Shown: positions 43,067 to 51,577 of the stretch, piece by piece | Position numbering within the stretch: the stretch's first letter is position 1 | Layout of the letters: the number at the start of each line of letters is the position of its first letter | Origin: Oceanisphaera sp. IT1-181 | GTDB taxonomy: Bacteria; Pseudomonadota; Gammaproteobacteria; Enterobacterales; Aeromonadaceae | NCBI RefSeq assembly: GCF_033807535.1 | Contig: NZ_CP136856.1 | Span: forward strand, 1,297,001 to 1,361,000 | Direction: 5' to 3' | Length of the DNA stretch: 64,000 nucleotides | Notes under the pieces: generated by a model | What the model saw: only the letters and a program-made list of their open reading frames with translations | What the model was told of the DNA's origin: nothing | The model's database searches: none | Made by a program: the position numbers and the translations under genes

Positions 43067-43711
43067 ATGCGCATCGTTTTGTTGGGTGCTCCCGGCGCGG
43101 GCAAAGGAACGCAGGCTCAGTTCATCATGGAGAAGTTCGGGATTCCACAAATCTCCACCGGTGACATGCTGCGTGCGGCCATTAAAGCAGGCACTCCGCT
43201 TGGTTTAAAAGCGAAAGAAGTGATGGATCAAGGCCAATTGGTATCTGATGATCTCATTATTGGGTTAGTTAAAGAACGTATCGCGCAAGATGACTGCAGC
43301 AAAGGCTTTTTGCTCGATGGCTTTCCGCGCACTATTCCTCAGGCTGATGCTATGAAGGAAGCAGGCGTAGTCATTGATAACGTGTTGGAATTTGCCGTGC
43401 CAGACGAAGAAATCGTCAAGCGCATGAGCGGTCGTCGCGTGCACTCAGGTTCGGGTCGTGTGTACCACTTGGTATATAACCCACCCAAGGTTGAAGGCAA
43501 AGACGACGTTACCGGTGAAGACTTGAGCATTCGGGTGGACGATGAAGAGAGCACGGTACGCAAGCGCTTAAACATCTATCACGAGCAAACAGAGCCCTTG
43601 GTCGCGTATTATCAAGCCGCTGCTGCAGCGGGCGAGACCCAGTATAATGCGATAGACGGCACTCAGTCTGTGGACGCTATCGGTAAAGAGTTGGCCAACA
43701 TTCTTTCTTAA
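43067..43711 (+). CDS. adk: Adenylate kinase
   Basis: The 214-residue enzyme interconverts ATP, AMP and ADP. The P-loop GAPGAGKGTQ, AMP-binding STGDMLRAAIKAG, LLDGFPRTIPQ, and the long LID (GRRVHSGSGRVYH) are present. The start at 43067 (MRIVLLGAPG) is chosen because AAGAGGA precedes it and it fits the 214-residue E. coli enzyme. The LID lacks zinc-binding cysteines, as in E. coli. A strong terminator follows, then a MITE-like element and hemH. Confidence 0.98.
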   Translation: MRIVLLGAPGAGKGTQAQFIMEKFGIPQISTGDMLRAAIKAGTPLGLKAKEVMDQGQLVSDDLIIGLVKERIAQDDCSKGFLLDGFPRTIPQADAMKEAGVVIDNVLEFAVPDEEIVKRMSGRRVHSGSGRVYHLVYNPPKVEGKDDVTGEDLSIRVDDEESTVRKRLNIYHEQTEPLVAYYQAAAAAGETQYNAIDGTQSVDAIGKELANILS

Positions 43712-43720
43712 TTGGCCAAC

Positions 43721-43752
43721 AAAGCCGAGTGCGATGTGCACTCGGCTTTTTT
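43721..43752 (+). terminator. Terminator after adk
   Basis: AAAGCCGAGTGC/GCACTCGGCTTTT followed by two more T. Confidence 0.95.
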
Positions 43753-43806
43753 ATAAATTTTGTGCATGTAAGCGTAATAAACGCGTATTTTTAGCTGGCT
43801 TTTGAT

Positions 43807-44084
43807 TAGGGTCTGTTGACCTTTCGAGATGATTTTTGCAGCAGTTTGTGGCGACTTTATACAAGGCACTGATTATGCCATGTAGTCACTCTCCACTCTT
43901 TCAATAAATACGAGCGATAACGCTGTAGAAAGTCACCACAAGCGATGTCCTTTGGGTTCGGCTAAACGTGTTTTTCTCTTTGTTGAGAGATGCTTGCTTA
44001 GAATGACTAAGCTACACACCATACGCTCGATAAAAACGCGTTTAACTCGAACAAAATTTAACCGCGAAAGGTCAACAGACCCTA
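43807..44084. mobile_element. MITE-like element family A, copy 2
   Basis: 278 bp with perfect inverted ends, TAGGGTCTGTTGACC and GGTCAACAGACCCTA, bounded by TA. The interior is highly similar to the copy at 34285, with small insertions. It lies between adk and hemH, so the hemH promoter may begin within or after it. Confidence 0.75.
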
Positions 44085-44126
44085 GCAAACCCTCTATATA
44101 TTCATCTCTCACGTATTTTACAAATA

Positions 44127-45107
44127 ATGGGTAACAAAGTGAAAACAGGTGTTTTACTGGTTAACCTGGGTACGCCCACGGCACCTACAGCTAAAGCAGT
44201 TCGTACCTTTCTTGCGCAATTTTTGCATGATAAGCGCGTCGTTGATTTACCACGTATGCTCTGGTGTCCCATCTTGCACGGCGTTATTTTGCCGTTTCGC
44301 TCCCCCAAAGTTGCCAAACTGTATGCTTCTGTATGGTGGGAAGAAGGCTCGCCCTTGATGGTGATCAGTCGTCGCCAGCAAGCGGCGCTAAGCCAGATGT
44401 TGCAAGATGCGGGTATCGACATGCCGGTGGCATTAGGCATGAGCTATGGTGAGCCTTCTATTAATACCGCTTGGCAAGAATTGAAAGCCGCGGGCGTAGA
44501 CAGAGTCATTATACTGCCGCTGTATCCCCAGTATTCAGTGAGCACCTCAGCTTCGGTATTTGATACTTGGGCAAGGTTGATGAAAAAAGAGCGTCGTTTG
44601 CCGGCATTTCGTTTTATTCGCGATTATCACGATAACCACGGCTATATTCACGCCTTGGCGGAGTCGGTGCGCGCCAGCTGGCAAGAGCACGGTAAAACGG
44701 AATTATTACTGCTTTCGTATCACGGTATTCCAAAGCGCTTTGAAGACCAAGGCGACCCGTATGGTCAGCAGTGTCACCGCACTTCAGAATTGCTTGCCGC
44801 CGAACTGGGGCTTGCGCCTCATCAATGGCGCACCACTTTTCAGTCGCGTTTTGGCCGTGAAGAATGGCTGCAGCCTTACACAGATGCAGTAATGGCGAAA
44901 TTACCGAGCGAAGGTATTAAAAATATCAGTGTCATTTGCCCGGCATTTTCTGCGGACTGCTTAGAAACACTTGAAGAGATCTCCAGTGAAAACAAGGAGT
45001 ATTTCATGGAGGCAGGCGGCGAGCAGTATCATTATATTCCCGCACTTAACGATAATCCTGCCCATATCCGCATGATGATGGACTTGGTGTGTCGGGAAAT
45101 AGCTTAA
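44127..45107 (+). CDS. hemH: Ferrochelatase HemH
   Basis: The 326-residue enzyme inserts ferrous iron into protoporphyrin IX. The N-terminal VLLVNLGTPTAPT, the active-site His in LLSYHGIPKRF, the CHRTSELLA stretch and the conserved Glu in ETLEEIS are present. The start is weakly supported: no clear SD lies before ATG 44127. adk-hemH order is conserved, but a MITE-like element now separates them, so hemH may depend on a promoter of its own. Confidence 0.95.
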   Translation: MGNKVKTGVLLVNLGTPTAPTAKAVRTFLAQFLHDKRVVDLPRMLWCPILHGVILPFRSPKVAKLYASVWWEEGSPLMVISRRQQAALSQMLQDAGIDMPVALGMSYGEPSINTAWQELKAAGVDRVIILPLYPQYSVSTSASVFDTWARLMKKERRLPAFRFIRDYHDNHGYIHALAESVRASWQEHGKTELLLLSYHGIPKRFEDQGDPYGQQCHRTSELLAAELGLAPHQWRTTFQSRFGREEWLQPYTDAVMAKLPSEGIKNISVICPAFSADCLETLEEISSENKEYFMEAGGEQYHYIPALNDNPAHIRMMMDLVCREIA

Positions 45108-45155
45108 AACGTAGCCGTAAGCTTTAAGCCGTAAGAAAAAGATTATTTAAACATA

Positions 45156-45189
45156 CACACAGCGCTTGAGCCTCCAGCGCTGTGTTTTT
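45156..45189 (+). terminator. Terminator after hemH
   Basis: CACAGCGCT/AGCGCTGTG with TTTTT following. Confidence 0.88.
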
Positions 45190-45238
45190 AAGAAAAATCC
45201 CCCTGTATGCTCTTGAGCGGTATGCTTCTAGCTTCTAG

Positions 45239-45667
45239 TTAATGCTTCATATCTTCATCTGTAGTTGCATAGCGCTGATGCGACTTATATAAGCTTAAAG
45301 TACTGCTGACCACTTGAGATCCTTTCCAGCACACTACGGCGGCAATACTGCTGCTACTCATGGCTTGCGCGAGCAATGTCGCGGAGGCTTTCTTGGCTTC
45401 AATAACGCGAGCTGGGTTGATCCCTGCATTGATTAAGGCTTGGCGAGACAAAGGTGCGGGGGCGTTAGCGACCAAGATCCAGCCCTTATTGTCTTGGCTG
45501 ATCAGCGCTAAATTAATCAGTAAACGAGCTTGTTGCACAGGGCTCCAGTGGTTGATGCTGACTTGAGGAGTTTGCATTTGAGTGGTCATAGCAAGTGATC
45601 CCCAAGCCGTAAATGAGCAAGTCTTAGATGGACAAGGCTTTGGACGAGATAGCAGTAAAGTGGCCAT
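45239..45667 (-). CDS. sulA: SulA-like cell division inhibitor
   Basis: The 142-residue protein shows the spacing of SulA: QQARLLINLALISQDNKGWILVANAPAPLSRQAL is recognisable in pieces (ARLLINLALI, WILVANAPAPLSRQ), then NPARVIEAKK and AVVCWKGS. SulA binds FtsZ and stops division during the SOS response. Overall similarity to E. coli SulA is modest. The call is strengthened by a LexA box only 27 bp upstream of the ATG. GGGAA serves as ribosome-binding site. Confidence 0.75.
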   Translation of the reverse strand: MATLLLSRPKPCPSKTCSFTAWGSLAMTTQMQTPQVSINHWSPVQQARLLINLALISQDNKGWILVANAPAPLSRQALINAGINPARVIEAKKASATLLAQAMSSSSIAAVVCWKGSQVVSSTLSLYKSHQRYATTDEDMKH

Positions 45668-45693
45668 AGCAATGTGTGTTCCCTGTGATTAAC

Positions 45694-45713
45694 TACTGTG
45701 TATACATACAGTA
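45694..45713 (-). promoter_or_regulatory. LexA box of sulA
   Basis: TACTGT-GTATACAT-ACAGTA: perfect CTGT-N8-ACAG with symmetrical flanks, 27 bp upstream of the sulA ATG. Confidence 0.92.
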
Positions 45714-45890
45714 ATGATCCTTTCATCAGAGATCAAGTAAACACTGGTTAAATTCACAGTATTACCATGCAAGCAGTGGGTTGAGTACAGCGTAAAGATT
45801 GCATACAGTCAGGGCGATTAATTACGACGTTCAATGCCGCTACTCAAGGTTTATTTGATGATTTTCTTTACAGAGAAGGAGGATTAAAGC

Positions 45891-46088
45891 ATGGATAAAT
45901 CAGTACTGGAGAGCATGGATAGCCACATGGTGCTCAGCATTTTAAATGAAAAACTGCGCTTAGAATGTGACAGCCTCACCACACTTATCTCACGCTATGA
46001 TTTGAATACTAACTGGCTAATATCGAGCATGAATCAGATCGGCTTTCACTATGATGCCGTCAGCAATCAATTTAAGCCGATTATCTGA
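45891..46088 (+). CDS. DUF4250 family protein
   Basis: The 65-residue protein has SMDSHMVLSILNEKLRLECDSL, in pieces MVLSILNEKLR and DSLTTLISRYDL, which fits the DUF4250 pattern (MLLSxxNxKLRDxxxSLxxL...YDxxxNQF). The tail YDAVSNQFK also matches. The function is unknown. AAGGAGG gives a very strong ribosome-binding site. It lies upstream of tpm by 78 bp, with its promoter region facing the sulA LexA box. Confidence 0.75.
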   Translation: MDKSVLESMDSHMVLSILNEKLRLECDSLTTLISRYDLNTNWLISSMNQIGFHYDAVSNQFKPII

Positions 46089-46165
46089 CCGCGGGCCTGA
46101 GCTCGATAGGCAGGCAGACGCAGTGCTAGTTTACTGTTATTTATTACGGAATAGGTCACGATATT

Positions 46166-46849
46166 ATGGACGCAGAATTTTGGCATCAACGCTGGCAAAC
46201 CGCGCGCATTGGATTTCATCGCGAGCAGATTAACGCGCAACTTATCGAAGTTTGGCCAACGCTTAAGCTGGCCAAACAGAGCCAAGTGCTAGTGCCCTTA
46301 TGCGGTAAAAGCAAAGATATGTTGTGGCTCGCCGAGGGGGGCCATGAAGTGAGCGGCTTTGAGTTATCGCCCTTGGCGATAGCGGACTTTTTTGCTGAGG
46401 CAAGTCTTACGCCCACCCAAAGCGCCGTCGGCCCTTACCAATGTTGGCAAGCTGAGCAGCTACAAATTTATCAGGGTGACTTTTTTCAGGTAGATAAGTT
46501 TCAGGCGCATCAGCTGGGGCAACAGTTTGATGCCGCCTACGATAGGGCAGCCTTGATCGCCTTGCCCAAAGAGATGCGAGCGCAATATGTCGAACTATTA
46601 GCGCGCCTACTCAAACCTGGGGCCAGCTTATTGTTAGTCACGGTACATTATGCGCCGGAGCAACAGCAAGTTCCGCCATTTTCCGTTGATGAACAAGCGG
46701 TACGGACCTTGTTTACCCCTTACTTCAGCGTAGAAACCCGTGGCCGCACGGTAGAGGGCCAAGCTAACCCCAGAGTGGCCAGCGGTGAACTGAGCTTTTT
46801 CGATGAGTTGTGTTTTGTGTTGGTTAGAAATAGTGAAGAGTTTAAATGA
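46166..46849 (+). CDS. tpm: Thiopurine S-methyltransferase
   Basis: The 227-residue SAM-dependent enzyme is related to TPMT and to bacterial tellurite/selenium methyltransferases. The N-terminal FWHQRWQTARIGFH, SAM-binding VLVPLCGKSKDMLWLAE, and YDRAALIALPKEMR are diagnostic. Its natural substrate is unknown; bacterial members methylate thiols, selenium and tellurium compounds. GGAATAGG precedes the ATG. It may be co-transcribed with the DUF4250 gene. Confidence 0.95.
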   Translation: MDAEFWHQRWQTARIGFHREQINAQLIEVWPTLKLAKQSQVLVPLCGKSKDMLWLAEGGHEVSGFELSPLAIADFFAEASLTPTQSAVGPYQCWQAEQLQIYQGDFFQVDKFQAHQLGQQFDAAYDRAALIALPKEMRAQYVELLARLLKPGASLLLVTVHYAPEQQQVPPFSVDEQAVRTLFTPYFSVETRGRTVEGQANPRVASGELSFFDELCFVLVRNSEEFK

Positions 46850-46860
46850 CCACCCCTTTG

Positions 46861-46948
46861 TCATTGCGAGGAGCGTAGCGACGCGGCAATCCATGTTTTG
46901 GTACTGTGCAGGCGTGCAGAATGGATTGCCGCGCTACGCTCGCAAAGA
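46861..46948. repeat. TCATTGCGAG palindromic repeat, copy 1
   Basis: Left arm TCATTGCGAGGAGCGTAGCG (46861-46880), right arm GCGCTACGCTCGCAAAGA (46931-46948), with GGCAATCCAT/ATGGATTGCC inside. A large imperfect hairpin in the 412-bp gap before the YjiH-family gene. The second copy is at 50349-50435. Confidence 0.8.
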
Positions 46949-47261
46949 CCACACTACAAATGACACCTGTGACCCGGAAAAATAAACCTGAGCTATAGAG
47001 GGCTAAGTTGGGCTTGGCTTAGCGCTGCCTTTTTCCTTGCTTGCTAGGGATTAATGTCGGTTTAACCTTTAGCTTGAGTTTTTTTCGCTGTAAAATAACT
47101 ATTCATTAAGTTTATCCTTTGGTGGTGATTTATTCACTTCCAAGGTTTTTTATGCTGTCGTGCTTTTCAGAGTGCATCACTCAGCTTTATTATTTTTATT
47201 GATGCAAGTGGTACCTGAGTCTTAATTTGGCCTCAATTAGGTACTACTGGCAGGAGTCACC

Positions 47262-48629
47262 ATGGAAAAAACATTGGCTACACCGGCTAAGACCAAACCC
47301 CGCAATTTATTGATGTTTGTGCTGCCTTCCCTGCTGGGGGTATTGCTGTTTATGACGCCTGTCAGCTATCAAGGTGATTTCACTATCATGATTGCGGTAT
47401 TGGCCAAAAGTCTGCAAGCCGCGCTGGCGGATACGCTGCCTTTGATGGCGACAGTGCTGATCAGCCTTTCTGCCATGCTCACCCTGTTGGCGACGCTATT
47501 TAAACCAAAAGTAGTGACGCAAAGTTTGTTTTTAAACACCTTATTTAACGTTAGCCCCGTGTGGTTGCTGAGCCGGTTGATTGGTGCGACTTTTGTGTTA
47601 TTGGTCTACACCCAAACGGGGCCAGAGATCCTCTATAGCGGCGATACGGGTGGCTTGGTGTTGCACGACTTGCTACCAGTGCTGTTTTCGGTGTTTATCT
47701 TTGCCGGTTTATTGTTGCCGTTATTGCTGGATTTTGGCTTGTTGGAGTTTGTGGGCACCTTGCTGACCGGTATTATGCGGCCGATTTTTCGCCTACCCGG
47801 CCGTTCGGCAGTAGACTGCATGGCCTCTTGGCTGGGGGATGGCAGTGTAGGTATCTTGCTCACCAGCAAACAGTATGAAGGTCATCATTATACCCAGCGC
47901 GAAGCCGCCATTATTGGCACTACCTTTTCGGCGGTGTCTATTACTTTTAGTCTGGTGGTATTGGCACAAGTCAAACTTGAGCACATGTTTTTGCCGTTTT
48001 ACGGTGCCGTGTGTTTAGCAGGCATAGTGGCGGCAATAATAGTGCCGCGTTTGCCACCCTTGTGTTGGAAAAAAGACACCTTTATTAATGGCCAAGCCAG
48101 ATCTGCTGCTGATGAAGCCACCCCAATAGGTTATTCGCGGTTAAGCCACGGCTATCAGCTGGCGCTGCACCGTGCCAGTCAAGTGACGAGCTTAAAACTA
48201 GTGGCGCGCACCGGTGTGCATAATGCACTTGATATGTTGCTTGGTGTGTTGCCGGTGGTGATGGCGTTTGGCACCTTGGCGCTGATCATTGCCGAAACCA
48301 CGCCGCTGTTTAGCTGGTTAGGGCTGCCCTTTGTGCCTTTGTTGGAATGGTTACAAATACCGGAAGCCGCCGCCGCCTCACAAACCGTGATGGTGGGCTT
48401 TGCTGACATGTTTATTCCGGCGATTTTAGCCAGCTCCATTGAAAGCGATCTCACGCGCTTCGTGATTGCCGCCTTGTCGGTGACCCAGCTCATTTATATG
48501 TCCGAAGTGGGTGCCTTGCTGCTCGGCAGTAAGATACCGGTCAACGTGCTAGAGTTATTTGTGATCTTTATCCTGCGCACCCTAGTCACCCTGCCGGTGA
48601 TTGCCCTAGTAGCCCACTGGGTGTTTTAA
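47262..48629 (+). CDS. YjiH family membrane protein
   Basis: The 455-residue membrane protein has about ten hydrophobic helices and nucleoside-recognition (Gate) type segments, with GRSAVDCMASWLGDGSVGILLTSKQYE, in pieces SAVDCMASWLGDGS and TSKQYEGHHYTQREAAII. It resembles YjiH/YjiG-type carriers, whose substrate is unsettled. GGAG precedes the ATG. No partner subunit such as YjiG is adjacent. It stands as a single gene. Confidence 0.8.
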   Translation: MEKTLATPAKTKPRNLLMFVLPSLLGVLLFMTPVSYQGDFTIMIAVLAKSLQAALADTLPLMATVLISLSAMLTLLATLFKPKVVTQSLFLNTLFNVSPVWLLSRLIGATFVLLVYTQTGPEILYSGDTGGLVLHDLLPVLFSVFIFAGLLLPLLLDFGLLEFVGTLLTGIMRPIFRLPGRSAVDCMASWLGDGSVGILLTSKQYEGHHYTQREAAIIGTTFSAVSITFSLVVLAQVKLEHMFLPFYGAVCLAGIVAAIIVPRLPPLCWKKDTFINGQARSAADEATPIGYSRLSHGYQLALHRASQVTSLKLVARTGVHNALDMLLGVLPVVMAFGTLALIIAETTPLFSWLGLPFVPLLEWLQIPEAAAASQTVMVGFADMFIPAILASSIESDLTRFVIAALSVTQLIYMSEVGALLLGSKIPVNVLELFVIFILRTLVTLPVIALVAHWVF

Positions 48630-48663
48630 GCCATAGCGTCCAACTAAAGACAGGCAGTAAAGA

Positions 48664-48840
48664 TTTTTCGCCACGGAAGAACACGGAATCCACGGAAAAA
48701 TAGTAATAGATACTAAAAGTACCGGTACCGAGCGCTTTTATTAGTAAAAATAAGCACTTCGCACAGCAGCTAGATCTTACTATTAATATTTTTCAGGTTT
48801 TATCTCTATTTTTCCGTGTTCTTCCGTGGATTTTGTGGCA
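48664..48840. repeat. Facing pair of CCACGGAA-family repeats
   Basis: GCCACGGAAGAACACGGAAT at 48670-48689 and its inverse ATTTTTCCGTGTTCTTCCGT at 48808-48827 face each other across about 110 bp, within a gene-free gap. Confidence 0.7.
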
Positions 48841-48893
48841 AATAAGGGTTTGATCTTAACTGATGGCTGACGGCCAATCTGAAGGGGAATCGT

Positions 48894-49466
48894 ATGGTTG
48901 ATTCGGTACTGACATTTTGGTTTGAAGAGCTGAAACCTGCTCAGTGGTGGCAAAAAAATACGTCGCTGGATAACAAGATTAGTCGCCGCTTTGGTGAATT
49001 TCATGCAGCTGCTGTGGCGGGTGAGTTGTTTGAATGGCGTGACACGCCAGAAGGGCGATTAGCCGAAATTATCGTCTTGGACCAATTTTCACGCAATATT
49101 TATCGGGACAAGCCCGAGGCTTTTGCCGCCGATGGCATGGCGTTAATTTTGGCGCAAGAAGCCATCACAGCCGGCGCCGAGCAAGCGCTCAGCCCACAGC
49201 AGCGGGTATTTATGTATATGCCGTTTATGCACAGCGAGTCGGCTAAGATCCACGAAGTAGCACAAGTGCTGTTTACCAAAAACACTGACCCAAGTCAGGG
49301 CAGCAACAGCGAATTAGTAGGAGCGGTAAGCAGCTTAAAGTACCAAACGGCGCATCGAAAGATTATCCAACGCTTTGGCCGTTACCCACACCGTAATGCG
49401 ATACTGGGCCGAGCGTCGAGTGAAGAAGAAAAAGCCTTTCTGAAACAGCCGGGTTCGTCGTTTTAA
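48894..49466 (+). CDS. DUF924 family protein
   Basis: The 190-residue protein has VLTFWFEELKPAQWW at the N-terminus, IIVLDQFSRNIYRDKPEAFA, and FMYMPFMHSES, all typical of DUF924. The fold is all-helical and TPR-like; the role is unknown. It ends with RFGRYPHRNAILGRASSEEE, again a family hallmark. GAAGGGGAAT gives the ribosome-binding site. It converges on the CsgI-like gene across a hairpin. Confidence 0.9.
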   Translation: MVDSVLTFWFEELKPAQWWQKNTSLDNKISRRFGEFHAAAVAGELFEWRDTPEGRLAEIIVLDQFSRNIYRDKPEAFAADGMALILAQEAITAGAEQALSPQQRVFMYMPFMHSESAKIHEVAQVLFTKNTDPSQGSNSELVGAVSSLKYQTAHRKIIQRFGRYPHRNAILGRASSEEEKAFLKQPGSSF

Positions 49467-49509
49467 TGGTCATAATGTGAGGCGTGAAGGGTGAGGTGTT
49501 AGGGAGTAG

Positions 49510-49543
49510 GACTAACACCAAATCTTCAAATTCGGTGTTAGTC
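49510..49543. terminator. Hairpin between convergent genes
   Basis: GACTAACACC/GGTGTTAGTC stem with a loop of about 14 bases. No long T-run, so termination on either strand is only possible. Confidence 0.5.
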
Positions 49544-49576
49544 TAATCCTCTTCACACTTTACCCCTCACAGAAAC

Positions 49577-50209
49577 TTATTGCTGCTGAATAGCCCAGAT
49601 CTGAAAGGCACGCTGGGTGTCTTTATCTGCGGTATTCCACCAGTGCTTTAACATTTCAAGTGAGTCTGCATCTACGGGCGCTGCGCCAAATTTAGCTTCT
49701 GCTGCCGCTACGGCTGCGTCGGTGCGGCCACTAAAAGTCTGATTATTTTCTTTTAAATGATCTTGAATGCCACGGGTTAAATCCAAGCCTGCAGGGCGAT
49801 GAATGGTATAAATTTCCGCTGCTACTGGCTGACCAGTACGCTTATCTATCACAGATATTTGTGAGGTTTGGTCACGTAAAAACTCTCGCGCCTGCTGATA
49901 GTTAATCGGCTTTTGGTATTCGAGCGTTAACTCGGCATCAGCTGAGGTATCGACATTAATGACCACAGGGTCACCTTCCATAACTCGAATATTCTGTTTG
50001 GTCGAGTAATCTTCCACGTATTCCAGCACAAATTGATGCTTGCCGGCACCCACTTCTGCTGAGTGTACTGAGTTCAGCACGCTGTGCTTGGTCTTTTCAC
50101 CGTCCACCAATAATAACTGATAAGGCTTAGGCGCATTTATAGTGGCGGCTTGAGCGCCAAAAGACAGACCGGCCAGCGCAAGGGCGGCAAGAGTTAAGCG
50201 TGTGTTCAT
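49577..50209 (-). CDS. DUF2057 (YccT/CsgI) family periplasmic protein
   Basis: The 210-residue protein has a signal peptide (MNTRLTLAALALAGLSFGAQA) and a beta-rich mature region typical of DUF2057, with YQLLLVDGEK and QFVLEYVEDY. E. coli CsgI inhibits curli assembly; whether this one does is unknown. The C-terminus is a Trp-containing helical tail (EMLKHWWNTADKDTQRAF). The start at ATG 50209 follows AGGAGCCC. Downstream on the same strand is only the DUF924 hairpin. Confidence 0.8.
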   Translation of the reverse strand: MNTRLTLAALALAGLSFGAQAATINAPKPYQLLLVDGEKTKHSVLNSVHSAEVGAGKHQFVLEYVEDYSTKQNIRVMEGDPVVINVDTSADAELTLEYQKPINYQQAREFLRDQTSQISVIDKRTGQPVAAEIYTIHRPAGLDLTRGIQDHLKENNQTFSGRTDAAVAAAEAKFGAAPVDADSLEMLKHWWNTADKDTQRAFQIWAIQQQ

Positions 50210-50348
50210 CAAATTGGGCTCCTGAGCCGTGAATATGTTCTTCGTTAAGTAACCGCATTATGCACAAAATAAGATACTAAGTATTTGAGGTTACACCAAG
50301 TTAATCGCATAAGTGTGACAATAGCTATATACAAAAGACCCAGACCTC

Positions 50349-50435
50349 GTCATTGCGAGGAGTGGAACGACGCGGCAATCCATGGTTATGTATCGCGCCG
50401 TGGTAGCATAGATTGCCGCGCTACGCTCGCAATGA
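50349..50435. repeat. TCATTGCGAG palindromic repeat, copy 2, bordering the IS
   Basis: Left arm GTCATTGCGAGG (50349-50360) and right arm CTACGCTCGCAATGA (50421-50435) with GCGGCAATC/GATTGCCGC inside. The IS110 element begins immediately after the right arm. Confidence 0.85.
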
Positions 50436-50448
50436 ACTGTGCTTTTTT

Positions 50449-51402
50449 TCAAGCAAATTCTGGTGAATAGGCTGTTTTTTTAGTTGCCACTGCAAATGCT
50501 TGTCTAAGCAGTTTATGTGCGATGGCGATGCTAATGACTTTAGCTGGCTTGCCTAATGCTTGAAGTCGTTCATACAGAGCCACGCAGGATGGATTGCATT
50601 TTCTGGCTGTCCAGCTGCATAGATACAGGAGTTGACGTAGCCGGCCTTGCCCCATTTTGGCTATACCACCTCGCCCTCTAACAGAGCTGCCTGATTCGTA
50701 AGTCGTTGGGCTTACGCCTACATAAGCGCTGAGCTGTTTAATACTAATAAACTTAGTAAATCCACCCGTAGATATAATCAACTGAGTCGCTGTTTTACTA
50801 CCGATTGAGGGAATACTGTTGAGTAGCTTATACAACTCAGCAAAATGCTTTTTTACTTGTTTTTCCAAGTGCGCTTCGCACTCAATAATGTCCTGTTTAA
50901 GTTGCTCTTTGCGCCTTAAAAACTGCCTGTCTACCATTGCACTTCTGACCACTAAGTAGCTCTGTGCATGCCCACGATTAGACAAGCGTGTCATGTCTTC
51001 AGTGAGATCATCTAGCCAGCCTTGCGCGACTTTCAGCTCTTGTAAGTGGTGAGGCTCTGGCTCCCAAAGCATAAATTCTACGTTTTCGCCGTAGCTCAAA
51101 ATCAAGCTGGCATCAGCGGTGTCTGTTTTAACGCGAGACAGCCTCATTTGCCCATAGCGTTTAATCACTAACGGGTTTATCACCGCCACGTTACGCTGGG
51201 TTTCAAAGAGCATGACAGCCAAGCGAGCATGATAAACGCCCGTGGCTTCCATCACGTAAATTGCGTCTGCTGGCGTGGCCTTTATAAGCTGATTTATTCC
51301 ACTAGCAGTGGAGTCAAAGCGTTGAGTTTTGATACGGCCGTTTTCTTTCCAAGCAATATCAAACCAGTCTTTGCTCACATCTATACCTACAACCACTTTC
51401 AT
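50449..51402 (-). CDS. IS110-family transposase/recombinase
   Basis: The 317-residue protein has the N-terminal RuvC-like DEDD domain (D8 in VGIDVSK, E in MEATGVY, DTADA in VKTDTADA) and the C-terminal Transposase_20 domain (LLNSIPSIGSKTA, YVGVSPTTYESGSSVRG). The Ser of the SGSSVRG stretch is the likely nucleophile. These enzymes are directed by a bridge RNA from the element's own non-coding end. No frameshift or stop is seen, so it looks intact. GGAGAAACC precedes the ATG. Confidence 0.95.
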   Translation of the reverse strand: MKVVVGIDVSKDWFDIAWKENGRIKTQRFDSTASGINQLIKATPADAIYVMEATGVYHARLAVMLFETQRNVAVINPLVIKRYGQMRLSRVKTDTADASLILSYGENVEFMLWEPEPHHLQELKVAQGWLDDLTEDMTRLSNRGHAQSYLVVRSAMVDRQFLRRKEQLKQDIIECEAHLEKQVKKHFAELYKLLNSIPSIGSKTATQLIISTGGFTKFISIKQLSAYVGVSPTTYESGSSVRGRGGIAKMGQGRLRQLLYLCSWTARKCNPSCVALYERLQALGKPAKVISIAIAHKLLRQAFAVATKKTAYSPEFA

Positions 51403-51427
51403 TCTGGTTTCTCCTGTTGTAAATACC

Positions 51428-51577
51428 GGTGCTTAAGCAGTTTCAGCAATCCTAAATACGAGGTCTTGGCCTCAATGAACTGTTCGAAATTTACTTAAAC
51501 AAGAGAGGGCGGCTATCATTGCGAACAGTCTTCAAAGACTAAAGACAAATAGAGCCTCAGCCCCTCTCTTTTGGTTG
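51428..51577 (-). ncRNA. Predicted bridge RNA of the IS110 element
   Basis: The minus-strand transcript folds into two loops. Loop 1: outer stem AAGAGAGGG/CCCTCTCTT (51570-51562 with 51509-51501), internal hairpin AGTCTT-TG-AAGACT (51540-51527), left guide GTCTT (51546-51542) and right guide TCGCAATGA (51524-51516). Loop 2: outer stem GTTTAAG/CTTAAGC, internal hairpin GAGG/CCTC (51473-51460), left guide ACAGTTC (51483-51477) and right guide TAGGA (51454-51450). TATAAT at 51587-51582 could be its -10 box. The order and geometry match known IS110 bridge RNAs. Confidence 0.65.

Noticed and set aside
46861..46948. tRNA-like or regulatory RNA fold
   Set aside because: The hairpin recurs as a chromosomal repeat (second copy at 50349) and has no tRNA features.
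48664..48840. Terminator between the YjiH-family and DUF924 genes
   Set aside because: The long inverted pair is a facing set of dispersed repeats 110 bp apart, without a T-run.
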